DNA of 64,000 bases from Rhizobium sp. BK251 (GTDB lineage Bacteria > Pseudomonadota > Alphaproteobacteria > Rhizobiales > Rhizobiaceae). This document shows, in pieces, positions 42,304-51,078 of the stretch. A program made the position numbers and the translations under genes. The stretch lies in the NCBI RefSeq assembly GCF_004345245.1, contig NZ_SLUQ01000006.1, positions 62,001 through 126,000 on the forward strand. The letters run 5' to 3'. The notes beneath the pieces were generated by a model that saw only the letters and a program-made list of their open reading frames with translations, had not been told where the DNA came from and made no database searches. Every line of letters begins with the position of its first letter. Position 1 is the stretch's first letter.

Positions 42304-44652
42304 ATGCATCAGAAGAATTTTACATTTCACAGCAGTTTTCCGAAGGCGGAGCATTCAGACTCCTTCATCGACCTCGAAAAGCTTATGGCGATCGTTGTCC
42401 GCCGCGCCCGCACCATCGCGGCCTGCGTGGCCGTCTTCGTCGTGCTGGCCGTCGTCTACCTGCTCTTCGCAACGCCGGTCTATACCTCGATGACGCAGAT
42501 CCTGCTCGACAAGGATCTCACCAAATATGCCGAAAGCGCGCCGCCCCAAGCCAATGCGCAGCAGGCGGACATGGAAATTTCGAGCGCCGTTGAAATCCTG
42601 AAATCCAGCGAGATGGCGCTCAGGGTCGTCGACGAAGCGGGTCTCGCGAGCAACGAGACGATCCTCAATCCACCCATGTCCCCGGCGGCACTGCTGAAAT
42701 CGGGCGTGAAGCTGATAACCAGCGCCTTCACGCCGGCCGAACCGCCACCCTCGGAAGAGGCAATCCGCGAAGGTCAGCGCCAGAAGGCCGCAGCCATGCT
42801 GCAGAACAATCTGAGCGTGGAGCGCGTAACGCGAAGCTCGGTTGTGGCGGTCTCCTTCCGCTCCACCGATCCGCAGCTGGCGGCAAAGATCACCCGCGCC
42901 TATGCGAACGCCTACCTCACCGATCAGCTGAATGCGAATTTCGATGCGACGGAACAGGCCTCGGTCTGGCTGCAGGAGCGGCTGAACGACCTGCGCCAGC
43001 GCTCGCAGCAGGCTTCGCTGGAGGTCGAGAAGTACAAGGCCGACAACGGCCTCACCCAGGCCGGTGGCGAGCTCATGTCCGAGCAGCAGCTAGCCGACCT
43101 CAACAAGCAGCTGATCATCGCCCAGGCGGATTCGGCCAGCGCCGCCGCGCGCTACAACCAGTACAAGTCGATCATCGACCAGGGCCCGGACGCGGCCGTC
43201 AGGAACGCGACCATTTCCTCCAGTCAGACGGACAATTCCGTTCTGCAGCAGCTGAAAACCCGTTACCTCACCGTTCAGAAGCGCGAACAGGAAGTGACGC
43301 AGGATTTCGGCGCCGAGCATCCGCAGGCGGTCGCGCTCAAGGCCGAGCGCGAGGACGTCACACGCCAGATCTTCCAGGAACTGGAACAGCTGACCGCGAG
43401 CTACCGCAATGAATATGACGTTGCCCGCTCTCGCGAGGCCTCGATGCGGGAAAGCATCGACGGCGTCGTCGGCAAGAACTCGGAAGCGAACAAGTCGCTC
43501 GTTCATCTTAACGAACTCGAACAGCGCGCGACGGCTCTTCGCTCTCTCTATGAATCCTATCTCGGCCGCTTCGAGGAGGCCTCCCAGCAGCGGTCCTTCC
43601 CGATCGCCAAGGCCCGCGTGATTTCGCAGGCCGGCGTGCCGACCGCGCCGTCAAGTCCGAAGCGGACCATGGTGCTGGCACTCTCCGTCGTCCTCGGTCT
43701 GATGATCGGCGGCTCGCTTGCCGGTTTCCAGGAATTCCGTGACCGCTACTTCCGCGTGGAAGCAGACGTTCGCACGAATCTCGGCCATAAGTTCCTCGGC
43801 TATCTTCCCCTCATGGGGCGGCCGAACGGCGGCAAGCGCGGCTTCTGGAAACGTCAGACCCCGCCGGCACCGGCAACGGCTGAAGGCAGCGGCGATGGCG
43901 GCGTCGCCTTCGAACGGATCATGCGCATCGCCGTCGAGGCGCCGCGCTCGAGCTTCGCCGAAACGCTGCGCAACGCGAAGCTGGCAAGCGACGTGATGCT
44001 GCAAGGACATTCGAGCCGCGTCATCGGCGTGGTCTCGGCGCTGCCGGGCGAAGGCAAGTCGACGACGGCGGCGAATTTTGCCGCTCTCCTCGCCTCGAGC
44101 GGCAAGCGCACGCTGCTGATCGACGCCGACCTGCGCAACCCCGGCCTGACCCGCATGCTCAAGTCCTCGCCGCAGGTAGGCCTCATCGAGGCCGCGCTGG
44201 GTGAAGTGCCGTGGACGAGCGCCGTCAAGGTCGACCAGCGCACCAAGCTTGCGATCCTGCCGGTGGTGCTGCGCGATCAGCTCGCCCATACCAGCGAGCT
44301 CCTTTCCTCGCAGGGGATGCTCAACCTCATGGAAAGCGCCCGCAAGATGTTCGACTACATCGTCGTCGACCTTGCCCCGCTCGCGCCTGTTATCGACGCC
44401 AAGGCCTTCTCCCCGCAGGTCGATGCCTTCATCTACGTCGCACAGTGGGGTTCGACGCCGACGAGCGTGGTCAAGAACCTTCTGGAGCAGGAGCCGCACA
44501 TCAACTCGAAGATCCTCGGCGTCATCCTCAACAAGACGGACATGTCCGAACTTACCCGCTATAGCGAGTTCGGCGGCACCGAGCGCTATCGCGAGAAGTA
44601 CATCAGCTACTACACGGAGCCGGCAGCGCCGAAGGTACACGCCGAGGCCTGA
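42304..44652 (+). CDS. exoP: Succinoglycan polymerisation/export co-polymerase and BY-kinase ExoP
   Basis: The 782-aa inner-membrane protein combines a Wzz-type co-polymerase and a bacterial tyrosine autokinase. TM1 is near residues 38-58 and TM2 near 455-475. Between them is a periplasmic domain with coiled coils ('RLNDLRQRSQQASLEVEKYK') and the Pro-rich 'VISQAGVPTAPSSPKRT' before TM2. The cytosolic kinase has Walker A 'ALPGEGKSTTAANFAALLA' (about residue 580) and A' 'LLIDADLRNPG'. The C-terminus is Tyr-rich ('RYSEFGGTERYREKYISYY'), the autophosphorylation cluster. ExoP sets chain length with ExoQ and ExoT. AAGG lies 10 nt before the ATG; it is the last gene of the cluster. Confidence 0.94.
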   Translation: MHQKNFTFHSSFPKAEHSDSFIDLEKLMAIVVRRARTIAACVAVFVVLAVVYLLFATPVYTSMTQILLDKDLTKYAESAPPQANAQQADMEISSAVEILKSSEMALRVVDEAGLASNETILNPPMSPAALLKSGVKLITSAFTPAEPPPSEEAIREGQRQKAAAMLQNNLSVERVTRSSVVAVSFRSTDPQLAAKITRAYANAYLTDQLNANFDATEQASVWLQERLNDLRQRSQQASLEVEKYKADNGLTQAGGELMSEQQLADLNKQLIIAQADSASAAARYNQYKSIIDQGPDAAVRNATISSSQTDNSVLQQLKTRYLTVQKREQEVTQDFGAEHPQAVALKAEREDVTRQIFQELEQLTASYRNEYDVARSREASMRESIDGVVGKNSEANKSLVHLNELEQRATALRSLYESYLGRFEEASQQRSFPIAKARVISQAGVPTAPSSPKRTMVLALSVVLGLMIGGSLAGFQEFRDRYFRVEADVRTNLGHKFLGYLPLMGRPNGGKRGFWKRQTPPAPATAEGSGDGGVAFERIMRIAVEAPRSSFAETLRNAKLASDVMLQGHSSRVIGVVSALPGEGKSTTAANFAALLASSGKRTLLIDADLRNPGLTRMLKSSPQVGLIEAALGEVPWTSAVKVDQRTKLAILPVVLRDQLAHTSELLSSQGMLNLMESARKMFDYIVVDLAPLAPVIDAKAFSPQVDAFIYVAQWGSTPTSVVKNLLEQEPHINSKILGVILNKTDMSELTRYSEFGGTERYREKYISYYTEPAAPKVHAEA

Positions 44653-44673
44653 GGCCGGCGTGTTCCCTGCCGC

Positions 44674-45675
44674 CTAGACTACGGCGGTCTTGCAGGGGCC
44701 GGCCGAGCGGCGCTCGACGATGCGCGAGGCGACATGAATGCGGCGTGCCGGGGAACCCGGCTGCCGCGGATTTTCGATGCGCTCGAGAAGCAGCCGCAGT
44801 CCGACGGCGCCGCATTCCTGCCCCTCCATCCGCACCGTCGTCAGCGGCGGCGAAATCAGCGTGGCGGCCGAAAAATCCCCGAAGCCGACAACCGAGACGT
44901 CGTCCGGAATCCTGTACCCCTGGCCGAGAAGCTCGGAGACGACCGTGAGTGCGAGCCCGTCATGGGCACAGAAGAAGGCCGTCGGCTTCGTGCCCCCCTG
45001 TTTCAGCGCGCTATAGGCCTCGCCGAAGCCGATCTGCTCCTCGTACTGCATAACATGCAGCGCAACATCAGGATAACGTTCGGCGATCTCGCGAGCGCCA
45101 TAATAGCGCTCCCGGCGACCACGCAGGCCCGGCGTCCCCTGCACATAGGCGATCGAACGATGGCCGAGATTGATCAGATACTGGAGGACCGCCTGACCTG
45201 ATTCATGGTCGGTGCCGGAAACCTGGTCGACCTGCTCCAGCGGATCGACCCAGCCGAAACGAACGACGGGCACATCCATCGACGCTGCCGCCTCGATCGT
45301 CTCGCGGTCATGCGGGCCGACAAGAAGTAGGCCGGCGCACGCACGTGCGATCTCCTTGAGCTGGCTGACGCTGTGGGTCCAGCGGACCCGCAATCCCACG
45401 CCAAGCCGATGCGCCTCCCCCTGAACCCCATTCTGGACCTGCATGTAAAGCTCGCTGTTGACGGGATCGACATCGTGGAAAACGACGGCGACTTCCGTTG
45501 GCGTGTGCTGGCTCACGGGCTTGGCATAGCCGAGGCGGCGCGCCGTCGTCAGGATCCTGTCGCGGGTCTCGTCGCTCACGCCGCTCTTGCCGGCAAGGGA
45601 GCGCGAAACGGCGTATTTCGAGAGGCCGACCTCCTCGGCAATCCTCTGCAATGTCACGCGTCCCTTGGTTCTCAT
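44674..45675 (-). CDS. LacI-family transcriptional regulator
   Basis: The 333-aa repressor has an N-terminal helix-turn-helix 'VTLQRIAEEVGLSKYAVSRSLAG' with the hinge 'ILTTARRLGY' (residues 7-57), and a periplasmic-binding-type effector domain (about 65-325; 'IPDDVSVVGFGDFSAATLISPPLTTV' is the standard late signature, abbreviated by position). AAAGGA lies 6 nt before the ATG at 45675. Divergent from the binding-protein gene of the glycan-uptake operon, so it very likely controls that operon with an imported sugar as inducer. It is convergent with exoP and 21 bp away. Confidence 0.9.
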   Translation of the reverse strand: MRTKGRVTLQRIAEEVGLSKYAVSRSLAGKSGVSDETRDRILTTARRLGYAKPVSQHTPTEVAVVFHDVDPVNSELYMQVQNGVQGEAHRLGVGLRVRWTHSVSQLKEIARACAGLLLVGPHDRETIEAAASMDVPVVRFGWVDPLEQVDQVSGTDHESGQAVLQYLINLGHRSIAYVQGTPGLRGRRERYYGAREIAERYPDVALHVMQYEEQIGFGEAYSALKQGGTKPTAFFCAHDGLALTVVSELLGQGYRIPDDVSVVGFGDFSAATLISPPLTTVRMEGQECGAVGLRLLLERIENPRQPGSPARRIHVASRIVERRSAGPCKTAVV

Positions 45676-45860
45676 CGTCGGTCCTTTGTCCTGTCGGATT
45701 CCCTGCGGTCGGTACCAATCCAACAGCGGTCGGAATGCAAAATTCTCCTAAAGACAAACATAACGCTTTACCTAACAATATTCAAAACATACTTTACCGA
45801 TATCCAAACAAAAGAGCTCGAAGAATTGGCCGGAGGTTTGGAAACTGGAGGAGAAACCCT
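45676..45860. promoter_or_regulatory. Divergent promoter region of LacI gene and glycan ABC operon
   Basis: This 185-bp AT-rich region separates the LacI gene from the binding-protein gene. TAACGCTTTA (45761-45770) has TAA/TTA-type half sites around a CG-containing centre, a plausible but weak LacI operator. No convincing -35/-10 pair can be named. GGAGGAG (45847-45853) is the ribosome site of the binding-protein gene. Confidence 0.45.
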
Positions 45861-47786
45861 ATGATCAAGCTGAGACGTCGTGCGTTTCTGGCCGGAACTA
45901 CGGCCGCCCTTATTCTGCCGGCTCTTCCCTCGTTCGCCCTGGAATACCAGGAAGCGGACGTCCTCAAGGAAAAGGTGAAGTCCGGTGCCCTTCCGCCCCT
46001 GAAGGACCGCCTGCCTGAAAATCCGCTGGTCGTCACACCCATCGAAAGCGTCGGCAAGTACGGCGGTGACTGGAACATGGCGCTTGTCGGCGGCGGATCG
46101 CTGTCGATGCTGTTCCGGTACCAGGCCTACGAGCCGCTGGTGCGCTACACGCCGGACTGGACGGGCGTCACGCTGAATGTGGCGGAATTCTTCGAAGGCG
46201 ATGCCGATTCCAAAGTCTATACGATCCGGTTGCGCAAGGGGATGAAATGGTCGGACGGCCAGCCCTATACGACTGCTGACATCAAGTTCTGGTATGATAC
46301 GGTCTTCACCGACAAGCGCGTCGCCTTCGTGGGTCAGGATCATTGGAAGTCCAAGGGCAAGCCTGCCAAACTCGAGATTGTCGACGAGCAGACATTCAAG
46401 GTCATCTTCGACCAGCCCAACGGCTTGTTCCCGCTGCAGGTCGCCTGGGCGAACCTCGACCAGACGACGCGTACGCCGAAGCACTATCTCGAGCAGTTCC
46501 ACATCGACTACAATCCGAAGGCGGACGAGCTTGCCAAGGAGCGCGGCTTCGAGAGCTGGATCGCCTCCTTCCAGGCGGCAGCCGGCTTCCAGGACGACAA
46601 CGCCTTCTTCCTGAACTCCTCGAAGAAGCCCAACCTCTTCGCATGGTCGTTCAGCGTCGCGCCGGGCGAGAATACCGAGCGGGCGATCGCCGAACGCAAT
46701 CCCTATTACTTCAAGGTCGACACCGCCGGAAACCAGCTGCCCTACATGGACCGCATCGTCTACCAGATGGTCGCCGATCCGCAGGTTCTGCTCTTGAAGG
46801 CCATGCAGGGCGAGATCGACCTGATGGACCAATACATCGCAACGCCGAACAACAAGGCGGTGCTCTACGATGCACGCGAGCAGGGCGGCTACGACTTCTA
46901 CACACTGAAGTCGACCGAAGCTAACGTGATGAACTTCATCTTCAACCTTAACCACAATGATGAGACGAAGAGAAAGCTGTTCCAGAACAAGAACTTCCGG
47001 GCAGCTCTTTCAACGGCACTCGACCGGCAGACGCTGATCGATGCGGTGCTCGTCGGCCAGGGCGCTCCGGCACAGCCCTCGATCAAGGAAGGCGATCCGC
47101 TCTACAACGAGCAGCTTGCCACCCAGTTCACGGCCTACGACGTCGACAAGGCAAACGCCATGCTCGACGAGATCGTGCCTAAGCGCGACGACCAGAACTT
47201 CCGCCTCGACGACGAGGGACGGCGGCTCACCATCATCTTCGAGATCGACCAGGCGCGCGCCGTCTTCCTCGACCTCTTCCAGCTGGTGATCCCGATGTTC
47301 CAGGCAGTGGGCATCGATGCCCAGATGCGAAGCATGGACCGCTCGCTCTGGGAGACCCGCGTCCGCCAGGGCCGCGATTTCGACGCGACCGCCCACCAGT
47401 TCGGCGCCAATGGCGGCATCGCCGCAATGCTCGACCCGCGCTACTACGCGCCGACCGACAACAACGCGATGTACGCACCCGGCTGGCAGCTCTGGTATCG
47501 CGACCGCAACAATGAAAACGCGGTCGAGCCGCCCGAAGAGACGAAGAAGCAGCTTGCCCTCTACGACAAGCTGAAGGCGACCTCGGATCCGGCCGGGCAG
47601 GCCGAGATCATGAAGGAGCTTCTGCAGGCGGCTGCCGAGAATTTCTATGTCTTCGGCATATCGCAGCAGCCCGATGGCTACGGCATCGTCAAGAACAACC
47701 TGAAGAACGTCACGAAGACCATGCCGAACTCGTTCGGCTGGCCGACCCCTGCTCCCACCATGCCGGAGCAGTTCTACAAGACCTGA
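45861..47786 (+). CDS. ABC transporter solute-binding protein, peptide/nickel (SBP_bac_5) family
   Basis: The 641-aa precursor has a Tat-type signal: 'LRRRAFLAG' (R-R-x-F-L) followed by a hydrophobic stretch and 'ALPSFA' cleavage near residue 27. The mature part is a large Dpp/Opp-type binding protein with 'WNMALVGGGSLSMLFRYQAYEPL', 'YTIRLRKGMKWSDGQPYTTADIKFW' (the family's conserved region; abbreviated) and 'NKNFRAALSTALDR'. Despite the peptide label, members near glycosidases import oligosaccharides. Here the two glycosidase genes downstream suggest an oligosaccharide or glycoside. First gene of the LacI-controlled operon. Confidence 0.9.
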   Translation: MIKLRRRAFLAGTTAALILPALPSFALEYQEADVLKEKVKSGALPPLKDRLPENPLVVTPIESVGKYGGDWNMALVGGGSLSMLFRYQAYEPLVRYTPDWTGVTLNVAEFFEGDADSKVYTIRLRKGMKWSDGQPYTTADIKFWYDTVFTDKRVAFVGQDHWKSKGKPAKLEIVDEQTFKVIFDQPNGLFPLQVAWANLDQTTRTPKHYLEQFHIDYNPKADELAKERGFESWIASFQAAAGFQDDNAFFLNSSKKPNLFAWSFSVAPGENTERAIAERNPYYFKVDTAGNQLPYMDRIVYQMVADPQVLLLKAMQGEIDLMDQYIATPNNKAVLYDAREQGGYDFYTLKSTEANVMNFIFNLNHNDETKRKLFQNKNFRAALSTALDRQTLIDAVLVGQGAPAQPSIKEGDPLYNEQLATQFTAYDVDKANAMLDEIVPKRDDQNFRLDDEGRRLTIIFEIDQARAVFLDLFQLVIPMFQAVGIDAQMRSMDRSLWETRVRQGRDFDATAHQFGANGGIAAMLDPRYYAPTDNNAMYAPGWQLWYRDRNNENAVEPPEETKKQLALYDKLKATSDPAGQAEIMKELLQAAAENFYVFGISQQPDGYGIVKNNLKNVTKTMPNSFGWPTPAPTMPEQFYKT

Positions 47787-47871
47787 CAGGCTCGAAAGAC
47801 CTGAAATCTGTGAAGTGCCGGCGCCTGCCGCCGGCGCTCCCGGCTCCCTTTTGCCCGCAAAGGACACGATC

Positions 47872-49980
47872 ATGCTCGACGCCAGAAGACAGAACACCGA
47901 TACGCTCCGCACGCCCGAATGGTTCAAGACCGCGACCCGCTGGACGCAGCTGACCTTCGTGGAGGACGATCCGGAAAAATACGATCCCGCCTTCTGGATC
48001 GACGTGTTCAAGCGGACGAAATCGAATGCGGTCTGCCTGAGCGCCGGCGGCTACATCGCCTACTATCCGAGCGACGTGCCCTATCATTACGTCAGCAAGT
48101 TCCTGGGCGACAAGGACATCTTCGGCGCGCTCGTCGATGCCGCCCGCAGCCTCGACATGCATGTCATGGCCCGCGTCGACCCCCATGCGATCCACGAGGA
48201 TGCCGCCAAGGCGCACCCCGAATGGGTCGCGATCAATGCCGACGGCACGCCGCGCCGCCACTGGGCCTATCCGGACGTCTGGGTCACCAATGCCTATGGC
48301 GACTACAACACCGTCTTCATGCCCGAGGTGGTCAAGGAGATCGTCCGCAAATACGACATCGATGCCGTCTTCGCCAATCGCTGGCAGGGCCACGGTGTCG
48401 ACTACAGCGAAGACAGCGCCCGTCGCTTCAAGGACATGTTCGGCCATGCCCTGCCGAAGAAGCCCGATGCAGAGGATCCGGCGTGGCAGGCCTGGGTGCA
48501 GTGGCGGCGTCGCGTGCTCACCGACATGATCGCCCAATGGGACGATGCGGTGAAGGCGATCCGCCCGCATGCGAGCTTCATTCCCAACATGGGCGGCGCC
48601 TCACTGATGGAGTTCGACCTTTCGGTCATCGCCAGGCATTGCCCCTTCCTCGTCGTCGACCACCAGGGACGCAAGGGGCTGGAGCTCGGCTGGTCGGCGG
48701 GCCGCAACGGCAAGCGCATCCGCGCCACCTTCCCGGATCGTCCGGTCGTGCTCATCACTTCGATCGGTCCGGAGGAGGAATATCGCTGGAAGGACGCGGT
48801 GACCTCTGGCGAGGAGATGCAGCTCTGGATCAATGACGGCACGGCCCACGGCCTTTATGCCTGGTTCACTAAGTTCAATGGCGTCGTGCCCGACAAGCGC
48901 TGGGTCGAGCCGGTCGCCGAATCCTTCGCCCTGCAGGCGGCGGTGGAACCGGTCATCGAAAGCATGGCGCCGACGGCCGAAATCGCCGTCATCGATCCTT
49001 CGACGACGCTGCGCCATTGGGCGCCGGAAGAACGGCCGAATGCGGAAAAGCACGATCTCGGCTTCTACCACGCCCTCGTCGAGGCTCGCCTTCCCTTCGA
49101 ACTGCTGTCCGACCAGGTGCTGACGAAGGACAATCTCGACCGCTTCAAGGTCATCGTCCTTGCCAATGTCTCCTGCCTCTCGGATGCGCAATGCGACGCA
49201 ATCCGCGCCTATGTCGATCGCGGCGGCAGCGTGATTGCCGCCTACGAAACCTCGCTTCGCGACGAGTTCGGCAAGAAGCGCAAGGAATTCGGCCTCGCCG
49301 ACGTGCTCGGCGCCAAATTCGTCTCCGGCCCGCGCGGCATCGTCAAGAACACCTATGTCGCGCTCGCGGGCGATCATCCTGTGACCGAGGGTTATGAGGG
49401 TGCCGAGCGCATCATGGGCGGCACGCGCCTCATCGACGTCGAGCCGACAGCCGGCGCCGGGACACCCTTCCTCTATGTTCCTGACTTCCCGGACCTGCCG
49501 ATGGAAGAGGTCTATCCCCGCGAGGAGCCGAAGGGGGCAGCCGTTATCGCCCGCGAAACCGGCAAGGGCGGACGCACCGTCTACATCCCCTGGAACATCG
49601 GTGAGATCTTCTGGGAGGTTTTCGCTGTCGACCATGCGCGTCTCATCGCCAATGCGGTGCGCTGGACGCTCGGCAAGACGCCCCGCGTTACCGTCGAGGG
49701 TCCGGGCGTCATCGATCTTGCACTCAGGGAAAGCCCTGAGGGCATCGCGCTCAGCCTTTTCAACCTTACCAATCCGATGATGATGAAAGGTCCGATCCGC
49801 GAAAACTTCCCTCTGGCGGCGCAGACCGTTTCGGTGGACATTCCGCAGGGGAAGTCCGTGGCAAGGGCATGGCTGGTGGTTGCCGACCGCGCCGCAAGTT
49901 TCAGCATCAAGGACGGCCGGGCGGAGGTCGTCGTGCCGGCAATAGACAGGCTGGAGGTCGTGCACCTCACCTGGAAATAA
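47872..49980 (+). CDS. GHL6-like putative glycoside hydrolase with GH42-type trimerisation domain
   Basis: The 702-aa soluble protein has no signal peptide. The N-terminal half is a TIM-barrel-like domain resembling the hypothetical glycosyl hydrolase 6 group: 'RWTQLTFVEDDPEKYDPAFW', 'HVMARVDPHAIHED', 'HPEWVAINADG', 'DIDAVFANRWQGHG'. Residues about 370-600 look like a beta-galactosidase trimerisation (glutamine-amidotransferase-like) domain with 'FKVIVLANVSCLSDAQCDAIRAYVDRGGSVIAAYET' (abbreviated). The substrate is unknown; Asp/Glu residues in the barrel ('ANRWQGHGVDYSED') are candidates for catalysis. AAGGA lies 7 nt before the ATG. It sits between the binding protein and the permeases, followed by a perfect 12-bp hairpin. 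Confidence 0.75.
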   Translation: MLDARRQNTDTLRTPEWFKTATRWTQLTFVEDDPEKYDPAFWIDVFKRTKSNAVCLSAGGYIAYYPSDVPYHYVSKFLGDKDIFGALVDAARSLDMHVMARVDPHAIHEDAAKAHPEWVAINADGTPRRHWAYPDVWVTNAYGDYNTVFMPEVVKEIVRKYDIDAVFANRWQGHGVDYSEDSARRFKDMFGHALPKKPDAEDPAWQAWVQWRRRVLTDMIAQWDDAVKAIRPHASFIPNMGGASLMEFDLSVIARHCPFLVVDHQGRKGLELGWSAGRNGKRIRATFPDRPVVLITSIGPEEEYRWKDAVTSGEEMQLWINDGTAHGLYAWFTKFNGVVPDKRWVEPVAESFALQAAVEPVIESMAPTAEIAVIDPSTTLRHWAPEERPNAEKHDLGFYHALVEARLPFELLSDQVLTKDNLDRFKVIVLANVSCLSDAQCDAIRAYVDRGGSVIAAYETSLRDEFGKKRKEFGLADVLGAKFVSGPRGIVKNTYVALAGDHPVTEGYEGAERIMGGTRLIDVEPTAGAGTPFLYVPDFPDLPMEEVYPREEPKGAAVIARETGKGGRTVYIPWNIGEIFWEVFAVDHARLIANAVRWTLGKTPRVTVEGPGVIDLALRESPEGIALSLFNLTNPMMMKGPIRENFPLAAQTVSVDIPQGKSVARAWLVVADRAASFSIKDGRAEVVVPAIDRLEVVHLTWK

Positions 49981-50000
49981 CGGGAGTGAAACAGGAGGGT

Positions 50001-50028
50001 GGCTTCCGGCCCCAGCGGGCCGGAAGCC
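50001..50028 (+). other. Perfect 12-bp hairpin inside the glycan operon
   Basis: GGCTTCCGGCCC (50001-50012), loop CAGC, GGGCCGGAAGCC (50017-50028): 12 perfect pairs, no U-run. It lies between the GHL6-like gene and the first permease gene. Such intercistronic stems often protect the upstream mRNA so that the binding protein is made in excess over the permeases. Confidence 0.75.
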
Positions 50029-50082
50029 GGAAATGATCCGAGGAGGCGCTGTGGAGAGCGCCGTCGACGGGAGGAGAATCCG

Positions 50083-51069
50083 ATGCTTCGCTACATATTG
50101 AAGCGCGTACTCTACATGATACCGACGCTGTTCGGCATGTCGCTGATTTCGTTCATGATCATCCAGCTTCCGCCGGGTGACTACCTGACATCGATGATCG
50201 CTACCATGAGCGACAGCGGCCAGACCGTGGATCCGGCGCAGATCGAACGGCTGAAGCAGATCTACGGCTTCGACGATCCCTTCTATGTGCAATACATTAA
50301 GTGGATCTGGGGCATTCTCAGCCGCGGCGATTTTGGCTACTCCTTCGAATGGAACCAGCCGGTTTCGGGCCTTATCTGGGCGCGCATGGGCTCGACGCTG
50401 GTGATCTCGCTCCTGAGCCTGCTCTTCGTCTGGGCCGTGGCGCTGCCGATCGGCATCTATTCCGCCGTGCGCCGCCACTCGATCAGCGATCACGTCTTCA
50501 CCTTCTTCGGCTTCATCGGCCTGGCGGTGCCAAACTTCATCCTGGCGCTGACGCTGATGTATCTCGCCTACAAATATCTCGGCCAGAGCGTCGGCGGGCT
50601 GAATTCGCCGGAATATGCCGAAGCGCCGTGGAGCCTCGCCAAGGTTGGCGATTTCCTCGCCCATCTCTGGATACCCATCATCATCATCGGCGCTTCGGGC
50701 ACGGCGGCGCTGATCCGTGTGCTCCGCGCCAACCTGACGGACGAGCTGCACAAGCCCTATGTCGTCACCGCTCGCGCCAAGGGCCTTCCGGAATACAAGG
50801 TCATCCTCAAATATCCTGTTCGTATCGCGCTCAATCCCTTCGTCTCGGCGATCGGCTGGGTGCTGCCGCACTTGGTGTCGGGCGTCACGATCACGGCTAT
50901 CGTGCTCAACCTGCCGACCGCCGGCCCGCTGCTTTTCCGGGCGCTCGTCTCGCAGGACATGTATCTCGCCGGCAGCTTCATCCTGCTGCTCTCCGCACTC
51001 ACCCTCGTCGGCATGCTGTTGTCGGACCTGCTGCTTGCGCTGCTCGATCCGCGCATCCGGTTCAATTGA
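50083..51069 (+). CDS. ABC transporter permease (DppB/OppB type)
   Basis: The 328-aa inner-membrane protein has six hydrophobic segments. The start 'MLRYILKRVLYMIPTLFGMSLISFMIIQLPPGD' is the DppB hallmark (TM1; only its first part matters), and the EAA-type loop 'YVVTARAKGLPEYKVILKYPVRIALNP' (about residue 225) contacts the ATPase. A periplasmic loop between TM1 and TM2 carries 'QIYGFDDPFYVQYIKWIWGI'. GAGGAG lies about 6 nt before the ATG at 50083; an upstream in-frame start at 49999 lies in the hairpin. It is the first of two permeases, with 9 bp to the next gene. Confidence 0.92.
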   Translation: MLRYILKRVLYMIPTLFGMSLISFMIIQLPPGDYLTSMIATMSDSGQTVDPAQIERLKQIYGFDDPFYVQYIKWIWGILSRGDFGYSFEWNQPVSGLIWARMGSTLVISLLSLLFVWAVALPIGIYSAVRRHSISDHVFTFFGFIGLAVPNFILALTLMYLAYKYLGQSVGGLNSPEYAEAPWSLAKVGDFLAHLWIPIIIIGASGTAALIRVLRANLTDELHKPYVVTARAKGLPEYKVILKYPVRIALNPFVSAIGWVLPHLVSGVTITAIVLNLPTAGPLLFRALVSQDMYLAGSFILLLSALTLVGMLLSDLLLALLDPRIRFN

Positions 51070-51078
51070 GGTGACGCC

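Noticed and set aside
47815..47871. Upstream in-frame start for the GHL6-like gene
   Set aside because: The extra residues are Ala/Pro/Gly-rich and would resemble neither a signal peptide nor the family; AAGGA sits at the correct distance from 47872.
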